Below are positions 17,800 through 27,056 of a stretch of 64,000 bases of DNA, in pieces (within the stretch, counting starts at the first letter, position 1; every line of letters starts with the position of its first letter). A program made the translations under genes and the position numbers. Source of the stretch: JAAGZL01 sp050291725 (GTDB lineage Bacteria; Pseudomonadota; Gammaproteobacteria; Chromatiales; Chromatiaceae); assembly GCA_050291725.1 (NCBI GenBank), contig JBNKKH010000005.1, positions 7,835-71,834 on the forward strand. The letters are read 5' to 3'. The notes under the pieces were generated by a model. The model made no database searches, was not told the origin of the DNA, and saw only the letters and a list, made by a program, of their open reading frames with translations.

Positions 17800-20253
17800 A
17801 TGCTTAAGGGTCTGAGAAGCCGACTTGGTTTGCAGCAGGAGGTTGACGACCTGTTTGCAACGCTGCCTGTTGCTTCGCCTTTCAGGTTCTCATTTGAGCG
17901 TTTTCCCAAGGGTATAGATAACACCAACGTTGACGTATACCTTTGCCCCGAATTTACCAGTTCCACTAGATTTCTGGTGCGATGCTTGTTGCAGCACGAT
18001 ATTGGAAATAGTTGTTTGGGAGAAGCTCATCCTCCACCTGCAATAAGTGATCTGGAAAATTTCGAGAAGGCGTACATAGGGATGATGGAGGCCGGGATTA
18101 GTAAGGCTAGAAAGGAGTCTTTTCCTGAGCTGGTTCAGCTCCTGCATTTTGCTACACTCGAGTTTCTTCTGCTTTCTGTTGGTGATGAACTGCTGCAGTA
18201 CAAAGATCGGCTGCAGAATGCCAGGACGGCTGATGGTGATCACTCAAGTAGCCATGCAGTCCATCTACATGACAAGCTAGTGACAATAGCGCAACATGAG
18301 GCGGCGATAAAATACCGTGTCATGCGCAAGCTGTTCCGGCATGTCTATAAACTGGAATCCACCACTTTGCGTAAATTGCGCAAATCTGTATTAGGCAGAT
18401 CGTGGCCTGTACCAAAGCCAATGCTGTTCAATCCTTTGCTACAGCTGCCAAGTTTATGGGCGGAAGAACAGTTTATGCATCACTATCCGCTAGTTCTGAT
18501 GCGAAAAAGTGATCCGGGTTGTTTTAAAAGAGTGAACGCCATTGTAACTGGAATATTTGACTGTTTTTTGCCTGCTTGGAGTTATGCTCCGAAATTTCCG
18601 GAGTCTGCAGATGACACTTCCGTTATGGGGCGGGATTCTACAGGTATGCGCCTGCGCCATGATCGGGGTATGTTGTCTGGTTTTCTTGAGAGTGAACTGC
18701 TGCTGTCTGGGGCTCTACAGGAAGATGAGTATTCCGGCGGCCTCTGTTCCTGGTTGGATGATCCGCACAACATGGAGAGAATACTCTCTTTTCAAGGGGC
18801 AAGTAAGTATACGGGTAAGCGTCAAATACACAATGAGTCGCAAATAGGATCCCCTGAGCATTGGAGTGCATTGACGGAAAATGTTGTATCTGAAGCCATG
18901 CGCCTTTTTAAGCAAGCTGGGCTTATGCATAAGATACTAGCTTCTCATGAGGCGCCAAAAGTATATAAAGAGCTGAACAGCAGAGTGCCTTTAGGCTTGA
19001 TTTGTCAATATCTTGAGGGCGACATTCCTCGGCGCAAATTGCTGCAAAAGCTTTCTGGTATAAAAGGGCTCGCGCAGCCTGAGATAGCAAAAAAGGTTCT
19101 AGAAATTGCCGCTGGGCGTATAAGCGGTTTATCAAAAGTGCGTAGACGCTATCGTGTGAAATGCTTCTTGCGTGATTTTGCTGTTTTGCGGCGTGATCTG
19201 AAACTAGCATATCAATGCCATAGTGCTATGAACAGTATAAAAATTCTGCAGCGAGATAAAGCTATAGAGCTGTCCAGAAGTAATCACAGTCTTCAAGAAT
19301 TCACTCATGGTACCCAGGGCAAGGCAGAGAAAGATAAGATCAGAAATCATGTGATAATCAAAGCCGATGTCCGTGGTTCTACAGCCATAACTACAGAGCT
19401 GGTAGAGCAGCAACTTAATCCAGCAACCCATTTTAGTCTTAATTTCTTTCAGCCCATAAACAAGCTATTAGATGCCTTTGGAGCAACCAAAGTATTCATA
19501 GAAGGAGATGCCATCATTCTTAGCATCGCCGAGTATGAAGACGCGCCTTATCAGTGGCTATGCGTGAGTCATGCCTGCGGTTTGGCTAGAAAGATTCTGC
19601 AGGTTGTGGATACGCAGAATGTACAAAACAGAAAACATGGCTTGCCCGAACTGGAGCTAGGTATTGGCATCTCATTTAATGATGGATCACCAGCCTTCCT
19701 TTACGATGGTGATAGGAAGATTATGATTTCACCGGCAATAAATCGGGCTGACCGTCTGTCGTCCTGCAATGCAGCATTGCGCGGTACTACTTTAGGGGAA
19801 GAGGTCAAGAGAGGCGTGGAATTGGTGTTGCCTGTGGATAAGGGTGTAACCATAAGCGGTCGTAGTGACGAACTGCTAGGTTACAACGTGAATGGCATTG
19901 AGATGGATATGCCCGCCTTCTTTAAACTGAAATCCGAGCTGGCTTTACTGCGGCTTGGAGGGAATATTCCAGGCTATAGTGAGCAAAGCGTGTTTTATGC
20001 GGGTCGCTATCCAGACCGCACTGGAAAGATGGATTGGTTGGTGGTGCGTGAGGCCCCTGTTCGTATGTGGATAGGTAACAGTATTAATACCGAAGAGGAG
20101 TGGGGGCGTAGGTTTTACGAGGTGATTACAGACCCAGATGTAATTGCTCAGCTCAAGGATAGAATGAGCAGCAATAAGAGTGATGATAGTAAGGACTCTA
20201 AGGCTCAGAATTATGCTGGGGAAGAGTCAGATAGTACCAGCTATATCCACTAA
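17800..20253 (+). CDS. Large protein with C-terminal class III nucleotide cyclase-like domain
   Basis: The 817-residue product has an uncharacterised N-terminal part of about 500 residues without membrane segments, and a domain at about 515-670 that resembles class III adenylate/guanylate cyclases. Asp523 (ADVRGST) and Asp570 (EGDAIIL) fit the two metal ligands, and Asn648 and Arg652 (NRADRL) fit the transition-state pair. The Lys that normally selects the purine, four residues before the second Asp, is replaced by Phe566, so substrate use is uncertain and the domain could be degenerate. The tail is Ser/Asp/Lys-rich. AAGGTGAT precedes the ATG. It follows rsd by 43 nt. A signalling role is inferred; cyclic nucleotide production is not demonstrated. 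Confidence 0.7.
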   Translation: MLKGLRSRLGLQQEVDDLFATLPVASPFRFSFERFPKGIDNTNVDVYLCPEFTSSTRFLVRCLLQHDIGNSCLGEAHPPPAISDLENFEKAYIGMMEAGISKARKESFPELVQLLHFATLEFLLLSVGDELLQYKDRLQNARTADGDHSSSHAVHLHDKLVTIAQHEAAIKYRVMRKLFRHVYKLESTTLRKLRKSVLGRSWPVPKPMLFNPLLQLPSLWAEEQFMHHYPLVLMRKSDPGCFKRVNAIVTGIFDCFLPAWSYAPKFPESADDTSVMGRDSTGMRLRHDRGMLSGFLESELLLSGALQEDEYSGGLCSWLDDPHNMERILSFQGASKYTGKRQIHNESQIGSPEHWSALTENVVSEAMRLFKQAGLMHKILASHEAPKVYKELNSRVPLGLICQYLEGDIPRRKLLQKLSGIKGLAQPEIAKKVLEIAAGRISGLSKVRRRYRVKCFLRDFAVLRRDLKLAYQCHSAMNSIKILQRDKAIELSRSNHSLQEFTHGTQGKAEKDKIRNHVIIKADVRGSTAITTELVEQQLNPATHFSLNFFQPINKLLDAFGATKVFIEGDAIILSIAEYEDAPYQWLCVSHACGLARKILQVVDTQNVQNRKHGLPELELGIGISFNDGSPAFLYDGDRKIMISPAINRADRLSSCNAALRGTTLGEEVKRGVELVLPVDKGVTISGRSDELLGYNVNGIEMDMPAFFKLKSELALLRLGGNIPGYSEQSVFYAGRYPDRTGKMDWLVVREAPVRMWIGNSINTEEEWGRRFYEVITDPDVIAQLKDRMSSNKSDDSKDSKAQNYAGEESDSTSYIH

Positions 20254-20262
20254 CTAGAGTCA

Positions 20263-22224
20263 CTATTGAGCAGACATCAACTTTTGTAGAGCCTTATTGA
20301 TCCTCTCTTTTACAGGGCTTTTTAGGTTGCGTTGTATCGGCGGCATAATGTCGCTCAGTCGCCCCGTCTTTTCCCCCAGGCGATCCTTATATATTACGGT
20401 GTAGGCCAGTACCCGCTCCAGATAGCCTCTGGTCTCATCGAAAGGTACTGTTGCTACCCATAGATCAGCGGGGATTGGTTTTTTTGGTAGCCAACGCCGC
20501 ACTCTACCAGGGCCGGCATTATAGGCTGCGGTGGCCAATACCTTGTTCTGCCCCAGCTCATTCAACACCGTTTTTAGGTATGTAGCCCCAAGTTGAATGT
20601 TTACGTCCGGTTGCAGAAAGTTGCTCTCCTTTAACCGGCTCATATTCAATTTTCTTGCTGTGCTGCGGGCGGTCTTAGGCATCAGCTGCATTAGGCCCAA
20701 TGCTCCGGCAGGTGAGTGGGCATCTTGTATGAAGGTGCTCTCTTGACGGATTACTGCAAATACCCACGCGCTTTCGATATTTTTTTTCTGCGCTATTTTG
20801 TCCACCTGTTTGCGGTGAGCAATCGGGAAGCGCAAATTTAGATCATCCCATAGGCCGCCTTGGGCTAAAACCACTATGGAGCGGTCGTGCATGCCCCAGT
20901 TGTGCGCCAGTATAGCTGCTCCCTTGAGCTGTTCTGGCTTCATGCCTTTAGTAGCGGCGCGCCACTCTCTGCGGGCTTCAGTATAGCGCTTGAGGAGGAA
21001 CATCTCCCTAGAGCGCATCAGTCCCTGGTTGTTTTTTAGTTGCCTCATGGTTTTTGCGCTGACCTTTGATGGCTGGTGATTGAGGTTGTAATTTACCCCC
21101 AATATGTCAGCCGCCAGGAAACCGTAAAAGCTGCGTTCCTTGGCAAGCGGTTTCAGTTTGGACTTAGACTCTTCTCTCTTACCAAGTTTTGCCAAGGCTC
21201 TGGCATTCCAGTAGCGCCATTTGTCGCTGTTTTTTAAATCTTTAGGCAGCCGTTGGGTCCATTTGTAGACAAGGTCCCACTTCTGTCTGCTTAGGGCGTA
21301 CCTTAGCCCTCTCTCATGCAGCTTGGTGTCTGTAGCATGGGGTTGAATCTGGTCTAGAAACTTCAGGCTGCGTCTATGCTTGCTACGCATCATGCGCATG
21401 GCTATGGTGTGCTCTGCCTGTTGCAGTAGCTGCTTTGGAAACGCTTTATCTTGCTGTAATCGCTTCCATACAGAGAGAGCTTTATTAATGTTTTTGCGGG
21501 CTAAGCGCTTTAGGCCATGAGCCGTTATGGTGTGCTGGAGCTTTTTTGGTACTGATAGTTTTATCTTACTTTCCAGCCTTTCTGGGTTGTTGTGGATATG
21601 CATCCACTGCTCAAACCATCTCTTCTGGTCTTTCGGTAGGTAGCGTTGCAGATAACGGGCGCGGGATGTATCTCCCTGCTGCATAGTTAGTATTATCCGT
21701 TCCCAAGCCAGTTCTGGTGTTAGTTTTCCCGCTTTGTGCCAGGCATTGAATGCCGGAGTACAGTCATCTGGACGGGAGCCGCCATGGAGCCATATGGGCT
21801 TTATCAACTTAAAGGCTTTCTCTTCCTGTTTGCTATTGATCAGGGCGCGTAGATAGTTACATTGTCGTTCTATGCTGTTTTGAGGTGTGTACAGCTCTAG
21901 ATAGCTCTTCCAGGCGCTCTTTTTTGCCAGATGATTCAGCCAAGCACTGCGTAGAAGATAAGATAAAGGAACCTCTTGGTATTTCTCTATGAATTTCTTG
22001 ACTCTAGGCAATTTGTTACTGGAAAAGCCGTAGCGCAGCTCTGTGTACTCCAGGTATGGGTACAGGGGGTATTTTTCTAGGTCCTTCCTTAGGGAGTTGT
22101 ACTCGGTGATTTTACCTTGCTTAAAGGCCTTTTCGGCAGCTACAAATTTTCCCCGCTCGTCTTTATATACGGCGGCAAAATCCACAGCTATGGCCTGGTG
22201 AGATAGCAGCAATGGAATTAACAA
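20263..22224 (-). CDS. slt: Soluble lytic murein transglycosylase Slt
   Basis: Slt cleaves the MurNAc-GlcNAc bond in peptidoglycan with formation of 1,6-anhydro ends, and acts in the periplasm. The protein has a superhelical N-terminal part (starting with the family's DLEKYPLYPYLEY) and a C-terminal SLT domain with catalytic Glu in VIRQESTF (about residue 495 of 653), SPAGALGLMQLMP and TAAYNAGPGRVRRW. The listed start is a TTG, but this leaves a signal peptide of 13 residues without a positive charge. Extending in frame to an ATT at 22246-22248, nine nucleotides after GAAGGA, gives a normal leader (NISRYILLLIPLLLSHQAIA); no ATG or GTG occurs before the upstream stop. It is convergent with the cyclase-domain gene. 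Confidence 0.94.
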   Translation of the reverse strand: MLIPLLLSHQAIAVDFAAVYKDERGKFVAAEKAFKQGKITEYNSLRKDLEKYPLYPYLEYTELRYGFSSNKLPRVKKFIEKYQEVPLSYLLRSAWLNHLAKKSAWKSYLELYTPQNSIERQCNYLRALINSKQEEKAFKLIKPIWLHGGSRPDDCTPAFNAWHKAGKLTPELAWERIILTMQQGDTSRARYLQRYLPKDQKRWFEQWMHIHNNPERLESKIKLSVPKKLQHTITAHGLKRLARKNINKALSVWKRLQQDKAFPKQLLQQAEHTIAMRMMRSKHRRSLKFLDQIQPHATDTKLHERGLRYALSRQKWDLVYKWTQRLPKDLKNSDKWRYWNARALAKLGKREESKSKLKPLAKERSFYGFLAADILGVNYNLNHQPSKVSAKTMRQLKNNQGLMRSREMFLLKRYTEARREWRAATKGMKPEQLKGAAILAHNWGMHDRSIVVLAQGGLWDDLNLRFPIAHRKQVDKIAQKKNIESAWVFAVIRQESTFIQDAHSPAGALGLMQLMPKTARSTARKLNMSRLKESNFLQPDVNIQLGATYLKTVLNELGQNKVLATAAYNAGPGRVRRWLPKKPIPADLWVATVPFDETRGYLERVLAYTVIYKDRLGEKTGRLSDIMPPIQRNLKSPVKERINKALQKLMSAQ

Positions 22225-22388
22225 CAGGATGTAGCGAGAAATATTAATTGTGTGATTTCCTTCTGGACTAACTGATTAATTAACAGCGGCAGTTAAGAAT
22301 AACATAGTATGATTAGCAGTTAATGACATATTATATCTGCTACTGGTTCCGTATCAGAGCATATTTTTTATTTTTGTTGGAGAGTGTA

Positions 22389-22832
22389 ATGGTTGAATTA
22401 GATGAGCAGATGGAGATGGAGTTGCGCAGTGGAATATCCGCCTTTGAAGCAAAATATTTTGGCGACGCCTCAAAGCTGCTCTCGCCCCTGGCCGATGCCG
22501 GCAATACGGAAGCTCGCTATAGGATGGCTGTGATGGCGCAGAACGGTTTAGGTATGGTTAAGAATGAAAATATGGCTAAAAAATATATGACAGCGGCGGC
22601 AGAAGATGGCCATGCTTTGGCGCAGCACGGTCTTGGATTTATGTACATGGAGGGAGATTGTGTCGTAGCGGATGGTCCCAAGGCTATCGAGTGGTTTAGA
22701 AAGGCGGCAGCTCAGGGGATGACTGGGTCTCTTGCCACTATGGCTAGAATGTATAAAGAGGGGATAGGGGTAGAGCAAGATCTGGATGAGGCCAAGCGGC
22801 TCTATCGCGAGGCGGGTTTTGATGAGTTTTAA
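22389..22832 (+). CDS. Sel1-repeat (tetratricopeptide-like) protein
   Basis: The 147-residue protein consists mainly of about three Sel1-like helical repeats: ADAGNTEARYRMAVMAQNG, AEDGHALAQHGLGFMYMEG and AAQGMTGSLATMARMYKEG, each with the A-x-x-G and LG/MY pattern. Such repeats scaffold protein-protein contacts. There is no signal peptide when the ATG at 22389 is used; this start has GGAGAG at 22379-22384 and is preferred over an upstream frame extension with a hydrophobic start. The following gene begins 17 nt downstream on the same strand. Its partner is unknown. Confidence 0.8.
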   Translation: MVELDEQMEMELRSGISAFEAKYFGDASKLLSPLADAGNTEARYRMAVMAQNGLGMVKNENMAKKYMTAAAEDGHALAQHGLGFMYMEGDCVVADGPKAIEWFRKAAAQGMTGSLATMARMYKEGIGVEQDLDEAKRLYREAGFDEF

Positions 22833-22849
22833 TTAGAGACTATATAGTT

Positions 22850-23830
22850 GTGTCGCAGCGCGATTATAAATTTCCCGAAGATGACAGGGAGGCTAGTCTC
22901 CGGCGTAAGAACAGAGGCCTAGGGGCTGTTTTGCGTCATCCGCTGGTGCTGGTGCTGGTTATTGTTGCGGGAATATACCTATATAAAATGCCGGAAGGGT
23001 CATGGGAACCATACATAGAGCGGTTGGAGGTTCTATGGGACGAGTTGGTTGGAGAGCGCAGCAGAGATACGGCGAGGGAGCAGACAGGGCAGACAGAGCA
23101 GACAGAGCAGGGGCTTGTTGCTGGCCCACAGCAGAAAGATAATCAACATACGGAATCTACCCCGCCACCAAAAATGGTTGAGCCAGAATCAGTTGTAGAG
23201 GCTATTCGACTTGATGTATCTATAGGTGTTGGATTTAGACCTGTGGGGTTTAAAGTTGGTGCTGTAACTGCAGCAATCAAGCTGTCAGAAAAACCACCCC
23301 AGCAAATTCGCAAACTGCCGAAGTTTATCTCTCCATACCAGAGATATGGCCAGATCACCCTGGCTAATGGCTTGGAGTTCAGCTTTGCTCTTGACCTGGT
23401 TTCAATAGATTACCAGATGTATCTGGATCGCAATCGAAATGGCGATTTGAGTGATGATGGTCCGCCATTAGACAATGACGGCGAGAGTGGGTTTGCTAGC
23501 GGACTAAATTTTCCCCTTAAGGTTGTTTCTGGAGTGCCAGGTCTGGATGGGGAGTACAAAATTTGGATTTACTCAACATTAGAAAGCTGGCAAAGATGGA
23601 AAATACTCTATTTCAGTATGACCCAACTGCAGGGGGAATTGGTGCTGTCAGGCAAGAGGTATACGGCGTTCCTGGCCGACAACGGGCCAGTGGATGGGGA
23701 CTACCGCAACGATGGCATCAATATTGACCTGGATGGCAACGGCAAAATAGAGCGTGAAACGGAGTTCTTCCCTGACGGCAGCCTGGCGCGGATTGATGGG
23801 GTAAACTATCTATTCCGTGTTACCCATTGA
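22850..23830 (+). CDS. Membrane-anchored protein with EF-hand-like calcium loops, unknown function
   Basis: The 326 residues start with a basic cytoplasmic stretch, one membrane helix (HPLVLVLVIVAGIYLY, about 30-45), a Gln/Thr/Glu-rich linker built from a 9-bp DNA repeat (QTEQTEQ), and an extracytoplasmic domain. Two stretches there, DRNRNGDLSDDG and DLDGNGKIERE, have the D-x-D/N-x-N-G spacing of EF-hand or dockerin calcium loops. No enzyme motif is recognised. The start is a GTG with no strong ribosome site; the Sel1-repeat gene ends 17 nt upstream, so translation may be coupled. It is convergent with the DAHP synthase gene. Confidence 0.7.
   Translation: MSQRDYKFPEDDREASLRRKNRGLGAVLRHPLVLVLVIVAGIYLYKMPEGSWEPYIERLEVLWDELVGERSRDTAREQTGQTEQTEQGLVAGPQQKDNQHTESTPPPKMVEPESVVEAIRLDVSIGVGFRPVGFKVGAVTAAIKLSEKPPQQIRKLPKFISPYQRYGQITLANGLEFSFALDLVSIDYQMYLDRNRNGDLSDDGPPLDNDGESGFASGLNFPLKVVSGVPGLDGEYKIWIYSTLESWQRWKILYFSMTQLQGELVLSGKRYTAFLADNGPVDGDYRNDGINIDLDGNGKIERETEFFPDGSLARIDGVNYLFRVTH
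23081..23110 (+). repeat. Short 9-bp tandem repeat inside a coding region
   Basis: CAGACAGGG is followed by two copies of CAGACAGAG and a partial unit. It encodes the QTGQTEQTEQ linker of the membrane-anchored protein. The unit length is a multiple of three, so slippage would alter linker length without breaking the frame. Confidence 0.6.
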
Positions 23831-23842
23831 TAGTGCTGTCCC

Positions 23843-24901
23843 TTAGCCCCCGCTTCGCCGCTGGTTTACCGCATCTGCCAGGATTCGTAGCAGAGGCTCG
23901 CTCTCTTCCCAACTGATACAGGCATCGGTCACGCTTTGGCCTCGGGTCAATTCCAGATCTGGTCTGAGGTCCTGATTTCCGGCAACTAGGTTACTCTCGA
24001 TCATAGCTCCGATGATACGTTGGTCGCCGCGAGCGATCTGACCTGCTACATCATGGGCGATGCTAATCTGTTTCTCATGGCGTTTGCGGCTGTTGGCATG
24101 GCTGAAATCGATCATCATCTGGGGTTTGTGGCCAGCTGCCTCCATCTCTTCAGCGGCTATGTTGATGCTTTCGGTATCGTAGTTTGGCCTGGAGCCACCT
24201 CGTAGAATCACGTGGCAATCGTTGTTGCCGCTGGTGGTGAAGATGGCTGATCTTCCCTGTTTTACCACAGATAGAAAATGGTGCGGCTGCGATGAGGAGC
24301 GAATAGCATCCAGGGCTATTTTTAGGCTGCCATTGGTAGCATTTTTAAACCCTACCGGACAGGAGAGGCCGGAGGCCAGCTCACGATGCACCTGGCTCTC
24401 AGTAGTTCTAGCACCGATTGCCCCCCAGCTTATCAGGTCAGCAATGTACTGGGGACTGATGGGATCAAGATACTCTGTCCCCGCTGGCAGACCCATGTTG
24501 TTTATATCCAGCAGTAGGTGTCGCGCGAGATTTAACCCTTTGTTGATATGGAAGGTGCCGTTGAGATCAGGATCGTTAATCAGCCCTTTCCAGCCAACAG
24601 TAGTGCGTGGCTTTTCAAAGTAGACCCGCATTATGATAAGCAGGTCCCTCTTAAGTTCGTCATGCAGCGGCTTAAGTTTTGCTGCATACTCCAGAGCTGC
24701 GTCAGGATCGTGTACCGAACAGGGTCCAACTACCACCATAATGCGGTCATCCTCATTGTGCAGGATTCGGTGTATGGACTGCCGAGCCGCATAGACGGTT
24801 TCAGCCGCCGCATCGGTTATGGGGAAGTCGTTCAGTAGCTTCTCGGGTGATATAAGCTCTTTTATCTCGCGGATGCGAAGGTCATCTGTCAGGTAAGTCA
24901 T
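23843..24901 (-). CDS. aroG: 3-deoxy-7-phosphoheptulonate synthase (class I DAHP synthase)
   Basis: This enzyme condenses phosphoenolpyruvate with erythrose 4-phosphate, the first step of the shikimate pathway. The 352 residues are the AroF/G/H type length. Conserved parts are YLTDDLRIREIKELISPE at the N-terminus, VVVGPCSVHDP (metal Cys), MRVYFEKPRTTVGWKG, PAGTEYLDPISPQY, GARTTESQVHRELASGLS and MIDFSHANSRK. The ATG at 24899-24901 aligns with the E. coli enzyme start; an in-frame GTG three codons earlier is the alternative. Which aromatic amino acid inhibits it cannot be told from sequence, so the symbol aroG is only a family label. It diverges from dxs. Confidence 0.93.
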   Translation of the reverse strand: MTYLTDDLRIREIKELISPEKLLNDFPITDAAAETVYAARQSIHRILHNEDDRIMVVVGPCSVHDPDAALEYAAKLKPLHDELKRDLLIIMRVYFEKPRTTVGWKGLINDPDLNGTFHINKGLNLARHLLLDINNMGLPAGTEYLDPISPQYIADLISWGAIGARTTESQVHRELASGLSCPVGFKNATNGSLKIALDAIRSSSQPHHFLSVVKQGRSAIFTTSGNNDCHVILRGGSRPNYDTESINIAAEEMEAAGHKPQMMIDFSHANSRKRHEKQISIAHDVAGQIARGDQRIIGAMIESNLVAGNQDLRPDLELTRGQSVTDACISWEESEPLLRILADAVNQRRSGG

Positions 24902-25099
24902 TGCTTTCACGTAAATTTAGTAATGGCCTGGATTATAAAACAAATTCCGTCTGAATGTTGCCTGAATTTATGTGGGTTATGGAGGTCCCACAACTATCTC
25001 TGCTTAAGGATTGACAGGTTTATTCGGCGTAGTAGCCGTAGTTGAGGTAGAATTGTACGGATAAACCCTTTAGTCGAAGTAGTAAAAGAAGTATTTAGG

Positions 25100-26983
25100 A
25101 TGAGTGAAGAGAAATATCCACTGCTGAATATCATTGATGATCCTTCAGGATTGAAGCTGTTAGACCGCTCGCAATTGGAACAGCTGTCTGAGGAGCTCAG
25201 GACCTTTCTGATCCAGTCTGTATCTAGGACTGGTGGCCATCTGGCTGCTGGATTGGGCGTGGTGGAGCTTACTATTGCTCTGCACTATGTGTTTGACACC
25301 CCGTGGGATCGGTTGGTGTGGGATGTAGGACATCAGGCCTACCCCCATAAAATATTGACTGGGCGGCGTGATCAGATGTCTACTCTGCGCAAGCAGGGGG
25401 GCATATCTGGGTTTCCGCGTCGTGAAGAGAGTGAGTTTGATGCTTTTGGAGTAGGCCACGCGAGCACATCCATAAGCGCCGCACTAGGAATGGCGGTGGC
25501 ATCTCGCCAGAAGGGAGAGCAGCGTCAGATAGTTTCTGTTATAGGTGACGGTTCCATAGGTGGTGGCATGGCATTCGAGGCCATGAATCAGGCCGGGGCC
25601 ATGGATATAGATCTGTTGGTTATTCTGAATGACAATGACATGTCGATTTCGCCGCCAGTAGGTGGTATTCGGAATCACTTAGCCAAGGCGCTATCCAGTA
25701 AATTCTATACCAAGGTCAGAGAGGGCGGAAAATCGGCCTTGAGCAACATGCCGCACATAAGCGAATTTGTCGGCAAATGGGAAGAGCACATGAAGGGTAT
25801 GGTTATGCCTGGCACTCTGTTTGAGGAGTTGGGTTTTAACTATATTGGTACTGTCGATGGCCACGATATGGAGACATTGATTACTACCTTAGAGAATATG
25901 AAATCTATACCTGGCCCGCGCTTTCTACATGTTGTTACCCAGAAGGGCCGCGGTTTCACTCCTGCCGAGAGTGACCCATGTTTCTACCATGGTGTGCCGC
26001 CGTACGATCCCGATACGGGTGAGATTATCAAAGCAGCATCTGGCCCAACTTATACCCAGGTGTTTGGGGATTGGGTTTGTGATGCGGCGGCCGAAGACCC
26101 CAGGTTAGTTGCCATTACCCCAGCTATGCGTGAGGGGTCTGGCCTCGTGCGTTATGCCAAAGAGTATCCAGAACGCTATTTCGATGTTGGCATTGCCGAG
26201 CCCCATGCTCTAACTTTTGCCGCTGGAATGGCTTGTGAAGGGCTGAAGCCGGTAGTGGCTATCTACTCCACATTTCTCCAGCGGGCATTTGATCAACTGG
26301 CCCATGATATATCTCTACAGAATCTGGATGTTACTCTGGCAGTGGATAGGGCCGGGCAGGTGGGAGAGGACGGCGCTACCCATGCCGGGAGTTTTGATCT
26401 TGGTTATGTGCGCAGTCTGCCGAATATGGTGATCATGGCTCCAGCAGATGAAAATGAGTGTAGGCAGATGCTACAGACCGCTTATGAGCACACAGGGCCA
26501 GCCGTGGTGCGTTATCCCAGAGGGGTAGGGCCTGGCGTGGAGGTAACTGAAGATCGCACCCCACTGCCCATAGGTCAGGGAGCAAAAGTTCGCGAGGGGA
26601 AGGGTATCGCTCTGCTGGCCTTCGGTAGTATGCTTGCCCCAGCCCTACAGGCAGCTGATAGCCTGGATGCCACTGTGGTGAATATGCGTTTTGTAAAGCC
26701 ACTGGATGAGGATCTGATAATTGAGATGTCAAAGAAACATGATATCTTGGTAACCTTGGAAGAGAATATGATTCAGGGTGGAGCCGGGTCTGCAGTTAAT
26801 GAGTGTCTGGCTGAACACAATATAAGAGTCGCAGTGCTAAATCTTGGTTTGCCTGATCGCTACATAGAGCATGCCTCATCCGCGCAGCAGTTACAGATGT
26901 GCGGGTTGGATGCAGATGGAATAGTTGGCTCAATAGAGAGATATATGGGTGATATGAAATCAGCTGAACCGATGTCCGGTTGA
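25100..26983 (+). CDS. dxs: 1-deoxy-D-xylulose-5-phosphate synthase
   Basis: Dxs joins pyruvate and glyceraldehyde 3-phosphate with thiamine diphosphate, the entry step of the MEP isoprenoid pathway and also a precursor supply for thiamine and pyridoxal. The 627-residue product shows SVSRTGGHLAAGLGVVELTI at the N-terminus, the DVGHQAYPHKILTGR motif, the TPP site VIGDGSIGGGMAFEAMN with ILNDNDMSIS, and transketolase-like VGIAEPHALTFAAGMA and DRAGQVGEDGATHAG. The length is normal. A TTAGG sequence lies just before the ATG. It is followed by the DUF945 gene on the same strand at 73 nt. Thiamine biosynthetic genes lie elsewhere in the window. Confidence 0.98.
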   Translation: MSEEKYPLLNIIDDPSGLKLLDRSQLEQLSEELRTFLIQSVSRTGGHLAAGLGVVELTIALHYVFDTPWDRLVWDVGHQAYPHKILTGRRDQMSTLRKQGGISGFPRREESEFDAFGVGHASTSISAALGMAVASRQKGEQRQIVSVIGDGSIGGGMAFEAMNQAGAMDIDLLVILNDNDMSISPPVGGIRNHLAKALSSKFYTKVREGGKSALSNMPHISEFVGKWEEHMKGMVMPGTLFEELGFNYIGTVDGHDMETLITTLENMKSIPGPRFLHVVTQKGRGFTPAESDPCFYHGVPPYDPDTGEIIKAASGPTYTQVFGDWVCDAAAEDPRLVAITPAMREGSGLVRYAKEYPERYFDVGIAEPHALTFAAGMACEGLKPVVAIYSTFLQRAFDQLAHDISLQNLDVTLAVDRAGQVGEDGATHAGSFDLGYVRSLPNMVIMAPADENECRQMLQTAYEHTGPAVVRYPRGVGPGVEVTEDRTPLPIGQGAKVREGKGIALLAFGSMLAPALQAADSLDATVVNMRFVKPLDEDLIIEMSKKHDILVTLEENMIQGGAGSAVNECLAEHNIRVAVLNLGLPDRYIEHASSAQQLQMCGLDADGIVGSIERYMGDMKSAEPMSG

Positions 26984-27056
26984 TTCGCTACAGAAACAGT
27001 ATCTTTGTGCCGTTAATTTTGCTTAGAAAATCAAAAAAATTAGGATTGGAGTCCTT

